The notes under the pieces: model-generated | The model's database searches: none | Seen by the model: the letters and a program-made list of their open reading frames with translations, nothing else | Told to the model about the DNA's origin: nothing | NCBI GenBank assembly: GCA_949358305.1 | Contig: OX442314.1 | Location: 19,833,060 to 19,897,059, forward strand | Origin: Strigamia acuminata | Lineage: Eukaryota > Arthropoda > Chilopoda > Geophilomorpha > Linotaeniidae | DNA length: 64,000 bases | Reading direction: 5' to 3' | Made by a program: the position numbers and the translations under genes | Shown: positions 9,310-19,187 of the stretch, piece by piece | Layout of the letters: each line of letters starts with the position of its first letter | Numbering within the stretch: the stretch's first letter is position 1

Positions 9310-12300
9310 GTCCCCCCGTCCCCGGGGGGGGGGGGGGTGGACCTCCGTTTCCACTTCGAGATGACACAGTCGTTGGATGGGTCTTCTCATGGTTGTTCCA
9401 TTTGCGAGTTTCAACTCACATGACCGAATCTTCCCGTCACGTCCGGTTTTAGTTGACACAACGCGTCCGTATTTCCAGGTTAACCGCGGTCGGTTTTGGT
9501 CCTCGATCAGCACGACATCTCCACTTTTGAATTTGAAATTGTTCGAATTTCCTCGGTGTTGTTTTAATTCCACCAAGTATTCCTTAGTCCATCGGTTCCA
9601 AAAAAGTTGTAGCAAGTTTTGACGATGTTTCCAGGCTCTCAGGATCTCATCTTTTCGGCCTGGAACGACCGAGAACTTTGGTAGAGTCGGCAAATACGTC
9701 AAACGCTTTCCTACTAAGAAATGTGAAGGTGTTAAGGGCGGGTGTTCGCTCGGATCGTCGTAAACGTAGGTCAGTGGTCGGGAATTAACCACTGCCTCGA
9801 CTTCAGCCAATATCGTCGCGAGTCCCTCGAAATCAAGCGCATTCTTCCCGATGGTTTTCTTAAGGGCGAGCTTCACAGAACGAACCATTCGCTCCCAAAA
9901 CCCCCCCCACCAAGGTGCGTTTTCAACAATGTATTTCCACGTTATGTTCCTCATGGTCAGGAAACCCTGGAATTGTTCCTGTGACAAACTTGATAAAAAT
10001 ATGTTAAGTTCCTTTTCAGTTCTTTTAAATGTCTTTGCATTGTCAGAATAAATTGTTTTTGGAATTCCCCTTTTGCAAATAAATCGTTTCATCGAGTCTA
10101 TAAATCGGTCTGTTGACAAGTTTGAGACCAACTCGAGATGAACTGCCCTCGTAACTGCACATGTGAACAAAGCGATGTATGTTTTGGCTCCCACTTTTGT
10201 GTAAAGGGGGCCGGCAAAGTCAACACCACAAATCTCGAATGGTTCACAGGGCGAGACACGATCCATAGGTAACAAACCCCATTTTTCTCTCGCTAAACGT
10301 CCCTGTGCTTTCCTGCATGTCACACACTTGTTGAGCACGCACTTAATCGTTTTTCTTGCTCGCGATATCCAGAATTTCTCGCGAAAACTGGCCAACGTAT
10401 CTGCGAGTCCACCGTGTAATGTTTTCTCGTGCTCGTCACGTATTATGAGTCTGGTAAGTGGATGTGCATGAGGAATGATGTAGGGTTCACGAACGTCTCG
10501 AGTCAGGTCTGCTAACGCCCACCGGTGTGTCGCTCGAATAATGCCGTTTTCATCTAAAATGGGTGAAAGTTTATATATCAATGAAGTTTTTTCTAACAAT
10601 TTCCCCTCGTGTAGTCGTTTGTTTTCTTCTTTAAAGTTGGTTTGTTGTAGATACTTCACCCAATATTGTTCGCTTGTTTGTAATTCTTCATTTGTGATCG
10701 CGTCTCCGTTTTTACGTTTTGTTTTTAAGTTTGTGAGGTATCGGAAAACCCACGCGGTCACTCGTTTCAATTTCTCCCACGAACTGAAGCGGTTGTAATC
10801 GATTTCAGGAACTGTGATCTCCATTTGTGTTGCGCTCACGACGATCTTGTCTTCTTCCTCGATCTGCTGTGTTGATTCGACTTCTTGTGGCCATGTGGAC
10901 TCATCTTGGGTCAGCCAGGAAGGTCCTTTCATCCACATCGTGTCGTTGGTAAGTTCGCTCACGTTCACCCCTCGCGTCACCAAATCTGCCGGGTTGTCTT
11001 TTCCTGGGCAGTGTCTCCAGTCTTCCTTTTTGATGACTTCTCCAATCTCGCGAACTCGGTTGTGGACGAACGTCACCGGTCGATTCTTTGGTTCACGTAG
11101 CCAGTGCAGGACTATTTTCGAATCAGTCCACACGGTGAACTTGTCGCATCCAAGAGTCGACTGAAGTGTTGGTATCAGTCGTGCTGCTAACAATGCGCCC
11201 ATGAGCTCCAGTTTTGGTAGTGTTAGCTCTTTTAATGGCGCCACTCTGCACTTAGAAATGATAAAATCAACGTTAACACACTTTGTTTTTGAATCCAGCA
11301 CTCGAGCATAGGCTACTACGCCATATGCTCGCGGGCTGGCATCACAGAAAATGTGAATCCTTTTTTCAACGCAAATTCCTCCCCAGTTTAATAATTTTCT
11401 ACTAAATTTTAAATTTTCCAAGTATGGTATTTGTACATACCAGTTTTCCCACGATTTTTTCACACTTTCTGGAATTGGTGTATCCCAACCAACATTTAAT
11501 TTCCATAACTCTTGAAATATAATTTTAGCGGTGACCACAAAGGGATTAGCAAATCCCAATGGGTCAAACACCATTGCTGTTACTTTAATTATAAACCGTT
11601 TAGTGTACTTAGTGAATTTTACTTCATTAAGTAATTCTGAAATATCTAGACTCAATTCGTCCGTTTCAGTTTCCCACCTCACCCCCAAAACTTTAGTTTC
11701 TGTTTGGGAAACCAATTCGGCACAGGTCGGGTCATCTTTTATAAATTCTTCTCTTAGTTTGATACAGTTAGTCTTCCATTTAGTTAAGTTCATATTAGCC
11801 TCACTGAGAATGTTTTTACTTTCGTGATACACTTGAATTGCCTCAGTTACCTCGTTCAAACTCGTAATGAAATCGTCCACGTACAAATCATCGTTTAAGC
11901 GTTGACAGGTGTTTGGATTCTCTTCCTCGTATTCTTCTACGTGGTGTTTTACTGTTGCTCCCAGCAAAAACGGACTTGGTTTTGAGCCAAATAATACTCG
12001 TGTCTGACGCAGTTCGACAATCTTCACGGATTCACTGCCATCCCACCCGTCCTCCAACCAAAAAAATCGTGTTACGTCACGTTCCTTCATCTTCAGCCAA
12101 ATACGGTGGAAAGCCTTTTCAATGTCTCCGAGCATCCCGATTATTCCTGTTCTAAATTTCAAGAGAATGTTAACAAGTTTTGGCAATAAATTTGGTCCCT
12201 TGCACAAACAATCGTTTAAAGAATAACAGCCCTTTTCATGTGACGACGCATCATATACAATCCGGAGTTTTGTGGTTGCGCGAGATTCATCGATAACTGG

Positions 12301-14565
12301 ACGGTGTGGGATGTAGTAAATCGGGTGGTCCCTGTTGTTGTCCGTACTTGGGATCTTCTCCACGATTCCCGTCCTCAATTGTTCGTCAATTACGCTCTTG
12401 TATTGGAGATATAACTTGGGGTTTTTTCTAAATTTATTTACCAAGGCCCAAAATCTTCGTTTTGCTTGTTCTCGGTTGTCGTCTAGTTCTTGGGGATTTA
12501 TTTTCCAGGGCAGGCTGACCTCGTAATGGTCGTCAACCCATTCGATCTCCTTTTCGAAATTCTCAATCGTTTTTTGTTCGTCCTCGTTTTGGTCAACCAT
12601 AGTCTCGTGTTTGATCCCAATCGATTCGAGGTTCCAGAAGCGTTCTAGGAGTTCAGCATTATTGTCAATTATTTCTACTTTGTTTACCCGAACAATGGAA
12701 GAAACAACGGTTTGGTTCTCCCCAGATGAGCCATGCAACGTCCAGCCAAATATAGTCTCGATGGCCATCAAATTCGTATCGATTCTCTCCTGTCGTCCTG
12801 TAGTTACACGCCAAAAGTTGTCTACCCCGATGAGTATGGCGATTCCGTCGTCCATTCGTGTATTATTATCGTACGTCAATCGAATGTTTCGCTTCTTTAA
12901 CTCGTCCAAAATTTTCGTGTCGGGTTTCGTCTTCATTGACTGCATGATCCACGGTGATTCGAGCGCTTCTAATTCCAAACTACAAGTAGTGTCATGACAA
13001 TTATTCAAATTCAATTTTAATATTCTGCGTTTGGTAGTTTTCGGTTCAATTTCTCCGAATGTTAGCAGAGTAATATCTTGTTCTCCCGTCTGTTTTAATC
13101 CCAATTCGCTGGCCAATTTTTCAGTCACGAAACTTTTTTGCGACCCGCCATCCAAAAAACATTGAACCTTCTTTCTCTTCGTGTGTCCTTCAACCTCGAC
13201 CATCAGGAGCTGCAAAAACAAGGTTGATTCCATGCCCACGCCACTCGCAACAGATGTTATTGTTGTGACTTCGTTTGGTTTCGTCACTTCTTTTGGTTTC
13301 GTGGCTTCCGTATCGCACAAATATGTGTGATGACTCTTTTCGCATTTTTTACATCTAAACCTAGTTTTGCATTTAGATGCGATGTGTCCTTCCTTTAGGC
13401 AGCGGTAACATCGCCTCGATTTCAAACAGGCGGCTTTTCGTTCTGGAACAGTCAAAGGACAGTCTGGGCTTGTGTGCTCTTCCTTTTGGCAAAAGGTGCA
13501 CTTGTAGACGAAAGTTGACAACGCCGAAGCGGAGCCATTTGGGTTAGGTTTGGAATTTAATTTTTTCGTTACCTCCTCCATTTTCTTGACGGTGGGCTCC
13601 CTCTTCTCCATTATCGTGGTTTTATTCTTTATCGCGCTCGTCCTCTCTCGCATCTCGATCTCAAAACGGAAAAAACTTAGAAATTCCTTAACTGACCATG
13701 GCAAATCTCCTCGAGGGCGTGTGAAGTCGTGTTGGAGTGAGTCCGGAGTTGCTCGTGTCAAAATCGGATACAAGAGTGAGCCAAATGTCGTCGCCTCCAC
13801 TCCCAAATTTTCCAGGCTTTTCACGTGTAGATCGCAAAAGTCGTATAATTTCCGCATCGCAGCAATATCGTCACTATTTTTCACTGGTTCGATCTCCAAA
13901 AATTTCTGCATGTGAGCGTTGATTATTAATTCTTTCTTACCGAATCTGGTCGTTAGCAAGCCGATCGCTGTATCGTAGTTTGCATCGGTCACGGTGAGAC
14001 CGCTTATTGCGTTGGCTGCCAAACCTTCCACTAGTGATCTCAAATAAACAAATTTTGCGGTTTTGGGTAAAGCGAGATTATTATGTACACTCAGCTGAAA
14101 GTTCGCCCAGAAATCGGTCCATGTTTCTGGAGTTCCTTGAAACTTGACGATTTCTAACTTTGGTAATTTCATATTACTGTATTGCTGGTTCAAATTCAGT
14201 ACGAGTGGGTCCGGGTTGGGGTTCGGGTTGGGCGGTGGAATTAACGGTGGTACTTGCGTTTTTATCAAAGCTAACTCCTTCAGAGTCAGTTCCAATCGAG
14301 TGTTTGCGGCAATTAACTCGTCTTGAAAATCCTCGACCTCCGTCGTATCGTTTGCGACTTCGTTTATGTCGGTTATTCCGTCGGTCACGAGGATATCTAG
14401 TTTGTCAATCTTCGTCCATTTCGAACGCATCTGTGCCTGGATGCACAGGAGTTTGGCTTCATCCAACGGATCCGCTTTTAACTCGTTCCTCAACGTGTTG
14501 AACAGCGCTCGAATATTTGCCCTCATTGCATCTCTTTGTGTGCGGTTTCTTTCCAACTCATCCAT
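9304..14565 (-). CDS. BEL/Pao gag-pol polyprotein, 1753 aa
   Basis: A single frame encodes the whole capsid-enzyme polyprotein. The N-terminal gag part includes a block typical of BEL gag (from about residue 135, WTDFWANF). Zinc knuckles of CX2CX4HX4C type start near residue 354 (CTFCQKEEHTSPDC, then CYRCLKEGHIASKC, then a third variant). An aspartic protease near 472 has DGGSQKS where D-S/T-G is usual. Reverse transcriptase shows YVDD near 893. RNase H has FCDAS near 1075 and TDS near 1147. Integrase has an HHCC zinc site (about 1384-1418) and a DDE triad (GVDFAG near 1448, SDNAKTF near 1507, WWGGFWERM near 1557). The last codons run into the 3' LTR. No stop or frameshift is present. The start is the first ATG of the frame, just downstream of the primer-binding site. 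Confidence 0.96.
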   Translation of the reverse strand: MDELERNRTQRDAMRANIRALFNTLRNELKADPLDEAKLLCIQAQMRSKWTKIDKLDILVTDGITDINEVANDTTEVEDFQDELIAANTRLELTLKELALIKTQVPPLIPPPNPNPNPDPLVLNLNQQYSNMKLPKLEIVKFQGTPETWTDFWANFQLSVHNNLALPKTAKFVYLRSLVEGLAANAISGLTVTDANYDTAIGLLTTRFGKKELIINAHMQKFLEIEPVKNSDDIAAMRKLYDFCDLHVKSLENLGVEATTFGSLLYPILTRATPDSLQHDFTRPRGDLPWSVKEFLSFFRFEIEMRERTSAIKNKTTIMEKREPTVKKMEEVTKKLNSKPNPNGSASALSTFVYKCTFCQKEEHTSPDCPLTVPERKAACLKSRRCYRCLKEGHIASKCKTRFRCKKCEKSHHTYLCDTEATKPKEVTKPNEVTTITSVASGVGMESTLFLQLLMVEVEGHTKRKKVQCFLDGGSQKSFVTEKLASELGLKQTGEQDITLLTFGEIEPKTTKRRILKLNLNNCHDTTCSLELEALESPWIMQSMKTKPDTKILDELKKRNIRLTYDNNTRMDDGIAILIGVDNFWRVTTGRQERIDTNLMAIETIFGWTLHGSSGENQTVVSSIVRVNKVEIIDNNAELLERFWNLESIGIKHETMVDQNEDEQKTIENFEKEIEWVDDHYEVSLPWKINPQELDDNREQAKRRFWALVNKFRKNPKLYLQYKSVIDEQLRTGIVEKIPSTDNNRDHPIYYIPHRPVIDESRATTKLRIVYDASSHEKGCYSLNDCLCKGPNLLPKLVNILLKFRTGIIGMLGDIEKAFHRIWLKMKERDVTRFFWLEDGWDGSESVKIVELRQTRVLFGSKPSPFLLGATVKHHVEEYEEENPNTCQRLNDDLYVDDFITSLNEVTEAIQVYHESKNILSEANMNLTKWKTNCIKLREEFIKDDPTCAELVSQTETKVLGVRWETETDELSLDISELLNEVKFTKYTKRFIIKVTAMVFDPLGFANPFVVTAKIIFQELWKLNVGWDTPIPESVKKSWENWYVQIPYLENLKFSRKLLNWGGICVEKRIHIFCDASPRAYGVVAYARVLDSKTKCVNVDFIISKCRVAPLKELTLPKLELMGALLAARLIPTLQSTLGCDKFTVWTDSKIVLHWLREPKNRPVTFVHNRVREIGEVIKKEDWRHCPGKDNPADLVTRGVNVSELTNDTMWMKGPSWLTQDESTWPQEVESTQQIEEEDKIVVSATQMEITVPEIDYNRFSSWEKLKRVTAWVFRYLTNLKTKRKNGDAITNEELQTSEQYWVKYLQQTNFKEENKRLHEGKLLEKTSLIYKLSPILDENGIIRATHRWALADLTRDVREPYIIPHAHPLTRLIIRDEHEKTLHGGLADTLASFREKFWISRARKTIKCVLNKCVTCRKAQGRLAREKWGLLPMDRVSPCEPFEICGVDFAGPLYTKVGAKTYIALFTCAVTRAVHLELVSNLSTDRFIDSMKRFICKRGIPKTIYSDNAKTFKRTEKELNIFLSSLSQEQFQGFLTMRNITWKYIVENAPWWGGFWERMVRSVKLALKKTIGKNALDFEGLATILAEVEAVVNSRPLTYVYDDPSEHPPLTPSHFLVGKRLTYLPTLPKFSVVPGRKDEILRAWKHRQNLLQLFWNRWTKEYLVELKQHRGNSNNFKFKSGDVVLIEDQNRPRLTWKYGRVVSTKTGRDGKIRSCELKLANGTTMRRPIQRLCHLEVETEVHPPPPRGRGDC
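9310..9323 (-). other. BEL polypurine tract candidate
   Basis: On the element's own strand the bases directly before the 3' LTR are purine-rich (GGGGACGGGGGGAC). Immediately inside lies a run of about 14 G/C pairs, read as a poly-G run on the + strand at about 9324-9339. Confidence 0.6.
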
Positions 14566-14597
14566 TCCTCGTAATTTCCTTGGTTATTTCTCGAATT

Positions 14598-14616
14598 TTC
14601 CCGGGTTTCGGCACCA
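14598..14616 (-). other. BEL primer-binding site
   Basis: Read on the + strand, TTCCCGGGTTTCGGCACCA has the form of a tRNA 3' end with CCA, so the element strand is complementary to it. It lies two bases inside the 5' LTR. I did not assign the tRNA species. Confidence 0.7.
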
Positions 14617-14618
14617 AA

Positions 14619-14922
14619 TGTTGCGGCAGCAACTCGTTATTTGTTGGGAGTTTGATTGAAATAGTTTTAGAAAGCCAAATGGATGTGATTTCACTGGATT
14701 TTACCGGTGACAAAAAAGACACGTACACACTCACAGAATTACATCTGGACAGTGAACTTTATTTTTATGACAGGAAACCAAGCCAACCAACTTTTCCCCC
14801 TCTAAAAGTCATAAACTCCTCGTTTTACATTGGGGTCACCAAAGTGACCTTCTAGTGACCAAACATGGCGTCACTTGCTATTTACTCCCAATTTATGTCC
14901 CCTTTGAAATTCAGTTTCAACA
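14619..14922 (-). repeat. BEL/Pao 5' LTR
   Basis: 304 bp, matching 9006-9309. It is followed by the target duplication ACTTG and then by the leader of the broken pentraxin gene. Confidence 0.95.
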
Positions 14923-15036
14923 ACTTGTGAATAAAGTTGGTTCACAACCATTTTCAACTTTTTCATTCATTCGAGATGAAGTTTATTCTGCTTTTTCTTA
15001 GCTTGTCTGTACAGCAATCAAAAGGCCTGCAGAATA

Positions 15037-16090
15037 TACTCTGTCTGACCTTAAGAATAAAGAAAAATCCCCCCCCTTTTGAGGCCTTTTCACTGGTGTA
15101 GTGATACGGAAAAGTAGAGCAATACACCAGGTTTTATTAAAACCTCAGGTTTTATTAAGCCTAATAATCCTAAAATAAAGTAAATATGCAATGGTATTTT
15201 GGTATGTTATTTAATGTGTTTTGGTACCAAATGTGTTTTGGTACCAAATGTGTTTTGGTACCAAATGTGTTTTGGTACCAAATGTGTTTTGGTACCAAAT
15301 GTGTTTTGGTACCAAATGTGTTTTGGTACCAAATGTGTTTTGGTACCAAATGTGTTTTGGTACCAAATGTGTTTTGGTACCAAATGTGTTTTGGTACCAA
15401 ATGTGTTTTGGTACCAAATGTGTTTTGGTACCAAATGTGTTTTGGTACCAAATGTGTTTTGGTACCAAATGTGTTTTGGTACCAAATGTGTTTTGGTACC
15501 AAATGTGTTTTGGTACCAATGTGTTTTGGTACCAAATGTGTTTTGGTACCAAATGTGTTTTGGTACCAAATGTGTTTTGGTACCAAATGTGTTTTGGTAC
15601 CAAATGTGTTTTGGTACCAAATGTGTTTTGGTACCAAATGTGTTTTGGTACCAAATGTGTTTTGGTACCAAATGTGTTTTGGTACCAAATGTGTTTTGGT
15701 ACCAAAACATCAATGGTATCAATGGTACCAAAACATCAATGGTATCAATGGTACCAAAACATATTTGGTACCAATGGTACCAAAATACCAAAATAGCGTT
15801 GTTTATTTACTTTATTTTAAGATTATTAGGTCTTGGTACCATTGGTACCAAAACATATTTGGTATCAATGGTATCAAAACATAATTGGTACCAATGGTAC
15901 CAATTAATATTTGGTACCAAAATACCAAAATACTGTTGTTTATTTACTTTATTTTAGGATTATTAGGCTTAATAAAATCTGAGGTTTTATTAAAACCTGG
16001 TGAATTGCTCTACTTTTCCGTATCACTACACCAGTGAAAAGGCCTCAAAAGGGGGGGGATTTTTCTTTATTCTTAAGGTCAGACAGAGTA
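15037..16090. mobile_element. TA-flanked TIR element carrying a 17-bp satellite
   Basis: Ends are TACTCTGTCTGACCTTAAG and its reverse complement, flanked by TA at 15035-15036 and 16091-16092. Terminal inverted repeats are about 175 bp (15037-15212 and 15915-16090) and include CACTGGTGTAGTGATACGG. The interior is a 17-bp satellite followed by related TGGTACCAATGGTACC-rich sequence, and an internal partial copy of the TIR's inner part at about 15783-15832. There is no transposase gene. It shares end sequence and the CACTGGTG motif with the elements at 19342 and 20055. Confidence 0.9.
15213..15704. repeat. 17-bp satellite, about 29 copies
   Basis: The unit is AATGTGTTTTGGTACCA, almost perfectly repeated, with one unit shortened by a base near 15518. 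The unit contains the palindrome TTTGGTACCAAA. Because 17 is not a multiple of three and the unit lacks stops, the array is open in several frames on both strands; those frames are not genes. Confidence 0.97.
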
Positions 16091-17659
16091 TAGCTACCAA
16101 ATTATATTTTCTGGAGGAGACACTCATACCCATACCAAACCCCTTGTTAGAACCATCGATCATACATTAAACGACTTTACTTTATGTCACTGGTCGAGAA
16201 CAAATGTTAACAACGAACAGTATGCAGCAGTCTTTTCTACAATGCAGCAGAAGACAATGCAATTTTAAGTTTCATATTGCACAACAAAAAAGGTAATTTG
16301 CAACTATTACATATGTGTTTGCATTCAGGATTTTCTGTAAAATTTTTTTAAAAATTAAAATAGTTCATCTACAGTATGAAAAATCATAAATATATTTCAA
16401 TTTTTTTAATTCCAATTTTTAGTTCAACTTTTCTAGAGCAGAATATCACTCTAATTTACAAAATCTTGGTTTTGTACTTATATATCCATTTAATTTCCTA
16501 GAAATATTAACACTGATAACTTGTGTAATTTTTACTCTTGTATATTTAAACTTTATTAGCTCAATTACGCATCATATGAGACTGTTGATATACCGAGTCT
16601 TCAGGACACCCAGTGGCTTCATTTTTGCGGTAAATTAAATTGTAAATTGTTGGAAACAGTTGGAAAATTTTTATCAATAGGCAAAAAGTGGGTTTTAGAA
16701 ATTTCCTATCGACAAACCAACCTGTTTAACCCAATGGAATAGTCATTCTAGAACAGAAACAAGATCATATGGGTGGAGGATTTGACACTAAACAGTCCCT
16801 TACTGGACAAATAAGTGAAGTTGATCTATGGAATTACCTTCTCACGTCAAATGACAGTTAGTTCATATTCTACTTTATGTTTATAAATGTTTAAATATAT
16901 TTTTCTTATCGCCAATAGTTCTGAAAGTATAAAAATGTATGTACTAGTACTAACTCGGAAGAATGGAACGTTTTAAGTCGGAATCGAGCAATCTGGGCTA
17001 TGTCCAACGGCAAAGCATGTCGCAAGTCAAATTGCCATGCCCTATATAATTTTGTCACTCCACCAGTAAAATAATTTGTTAATTTTTCTTTTACCTTTTA
17101 AATACCGCCCGTGTGAAGCTCTTGTACAACTTCAACCAAACTGAAACAAATTTAATAAACAAACATATTTTATTGAAACAAAAAGTCCTATTCATGACTT
17201 CAATTACTTTTTCGTTGTTCATTATTGTAATCATACACCACACCAAGCCATACAAAGATACAGAGATTAGCATAGCTATTAAAGTCTTACTACAAATTTC
17301 ATTACTTTTACATCTTTAATTCTGTTTAGTAACAAAATAAAGTGGACAGTGCTCTCTTTGTATATGGAAAAGTTAATGCACAGTATCTTTTACTTAAACT
17401 GAAGTATTTCAGAGGCCAATAAAAGAGACTAGGTGCGTTCAAATTAATTCAGAAAAATCTGCTTAACTGGATAAATTGATAACCTGGTTTTCATTTCCGG
17501 GTATGAGTTTTTTTACGTCATATTTTGCTTTCCATTTATTATGATTAACTTAAAGCAAGGGTTTGTCCCTAACTTATCTTAAGTAACAATAATGCGATTT
17601 GCGCCATGCTCGGTTAAAGTTATTCAGATGTTAGCTGCGCCCAACCCTATGCATTATAG

Positions 17660-17989
17660 CAGGGGTCGGGCAAGTAATTTTAAGTGGGGTCCGGATACTA
17701 TTGAAAATTTTTATCGAGGTCCAGAAAAAAAAACACTTAAAAACCTTACTAAAAACCTAAGAAAATGGAAAAAAACACTAAAAACCAAATAAACCCCCCA
17801 ATAAACACACACAGCCCAAAAAATACCAATAAAACCTAAAAAACATAAAAAAAAACCGGAAAAAAAAAAAAAAACACCGAAAAAACCAAAAAAACCGACG
17901 GAAAAACGTCGCTAAAACGTCACCGCAGTCCAAGTTTCGACCTTCCGCGGTCCGTATCCGGACTGCGGTCCGCCTGTTCCAGACCGCTG
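17660..17989. mobile_element. hAT-like MITE, 330 bp
   Basis: Ends are CAGGGGTCGG and GACCGCTG, with an 8-bp target duplication CATTATAG at 17652-17659 and 17990-17997. The interior is A-rich and non-coding. The paralogous site in copy B (CTATGCAATAGTAATAAAA, near 19853) has one target copy and no insert, which confirms the boundaries. Confidence 0.9.
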
Positions 17990-18269
17990 CATTATAGTAA
18001 TAAAAGTAATTTTTCATTTAGGAGCATTCAATGATAAATCACTTATTTCACTTAGTTTAATTTATCTTCTTTTTATTCATTTAAGCAAATAAGTATTTGC
18101 TTAACCAATTTAAATGCACCTAATGAAAAACTAAACCGAGCACTTCAATACTTGATCATGTAACTTCATGTTGGTATAAGAAAGAGCTAGTTTTCAAATC
18201 TTGCTTCCACCCACAGCCAACTAAGAAGAAGAATTTCTCAGAAGTATATTATACATCTACAATTTCAGA

Positions 18270-18280
18270 AGATAAGATAA
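18270..18280 (+). promoter_or_regulatory. Paired GATA motif upstream of pentraxin gene 4
   Basis: AGATAAGATAA lies about 70 bp before the start codon. GATA-type motifs also occur just upstream of the other family members (gene 5 at 21054, the broken gene at 8989, gene 3 in reverse). Function as a GATA-factor site is inference. Confidence 0.4.
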
Positions 18281-18352
18281 AAGATGTCAATAAAGTTCAT
18301 TCACTGCCACCCTGATGTCTCAAACTCTCATTACATTTCAATCAAGCAAGCA

Positions 18353-19187
18353 ATGAATTGGATTTGGTTTTTCCTTTGTTTCGCTATTGCACATTCCAAA
18401 CCAACCGATTTCAAAAAAACGTACCAAATTATATTTCCTGGAGGAGAAACCTTTTCTTACGCCAAATTATATGGAACAATTGATCGTCCACTAAACGACT
18501 TTACATTATGTCACTGGTCAAGAACAAATTCAAAGGAGAAAGATAGCTTGGGTTATATATTCTCCTATTTCTCGACTCTAACGGACAACTCTATTCTAAC
18601 TGCTATCATACATAATAAAGAAGGTAATGTAAATATCAATAGAGCCGGAACGGAAAACAGTCATTTTTATTATTATCTAGTACATTTTTTCTAGTTACAT
18701 TCAGGCGAGACCAAGGATGGAATTCCGTTCAAATAAACATTCCCGAAACTGAATGGCTACAAACTTGTAGCACGTGGTCTGTCGTTGGCAACAGTTGGCA
18801 GATTTTTGTCAATGGTGAAAGAATTGGTTATGGAAACTGGTCAAGCAGAAAAATACCAATTCAATCGAATGGTGTAGTCGTTTTAGGGCAAGATCAAGAT
18901 ACAAAAGAGGGAGGATTTGATGTCAAGGGTTCATTTATTGGACAAATAAGTGAACTTCATCTGTGGGATTACATTTTAACACCCAGTGAAAGTAAGAAAT
19001 TATATTGAATAAAGGATATGTTTAAAAATAATTTCAAAAATACCTTTTCACTACAATAGTCATACAAGTCAGCAGATGTAACAACCCAGAAAACGGCAAC
19101 ATTATAGATTGGAATGAAGACTCTTGGGTTCTACACAATGGCGCTAGAATTTCTCTAGTTCGTTTACCATGCGGCCAACCACAGTAA
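18353..19187 (+). CDS. Pentraxin gene 4 (secreted CRP-like lectin, three exons)
   Basis: Exons are 18353-18623, 18695-18991 and 19060-19187, both introns phase 1, giving 231 aa. An in-frame ATG at 18284 exists, but the paralogous gene 5 has no ATG there, and the ATG at 18353 opens the signal peptide MNWIWFFLCFAIAHS. Landmarks are DFTLCHWS, an Asp-Asn pair (TDNSI), QTCSTWSV (signature His replaced by Gln), GQDQDTKEGGFD and LHLWDYIL. The final calcium ligand Gln is Gly, so calcium binding may be reduced. Exon 3 has two cysteines and ends CGQPQ. AATAAA is at 19246. Confidence 0.9.

Larger units (their letters stand above)
9006..14922 (-). mobile_element. Full-length BEL/Pao LTR retrotransposon
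   Basis: The element is bounded by two 304-bp LTRs that look identical (TGTTGCGGCAGC to TTTCAACA on the + strand) and by a perfect 5-bp target duplication ACTTG at 9001-9005 and 14923-14927. It carries one uninterrupted gag-pol frame. Reading direction is minus, so the 5' LTR is 14619-14922. Identical LTRs and an intact frame indicate a very recent, possibly still active copy. It sits 48 bp before the start codon of the broken pentraxin gene. Confidence 0.97.
14976..17049 (+). pseudogene. Broken pentraxin gene split by a satellite-bearing element
   Basis: Exon 1 starts with a signal peptide (MKFILLFLSLSVQQSKG) at 14976-15034, is cut by the element at 15037-16090, and resumes in frame at 16093 with SYQIIFSGGDTH and the usual DFTLCHWSRTN. 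One base is missing near 16237, so the frame shifts before the exon's donor at 16293. Exon 2 (about 16560-16856) is decayed and frameshifted, but keeps a recognisable LEQKQDHMGGGFD and QISEVDLW. Exon 3 (about 16919-17049) is poorly conserved and ends LPC-P-I-stop. The BEL element also separates it from its promoter. Several independent lesions mean it is dead. Confidence 0.9.

Noticed and set aside
9377-14501. Many + strand open frames of 60-130 codons within the BEL element
   Set aside because: They are antisense shadows of the gag-pol frame.
15170-15957. Several overlapping open frames of 160-250 codons on both strands
   Set aside because: They are a by-product of a 17-bp satellite that has no stop in any phase; translations are a 17-residue repeat shifted between frames.
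18284-18352. Upstream in-frame ATG of pentraxin gene 4
   Set aside because: The paralogous gene 5 has ATATC at that position, and the signal peptide begins at the ATG at 18353.
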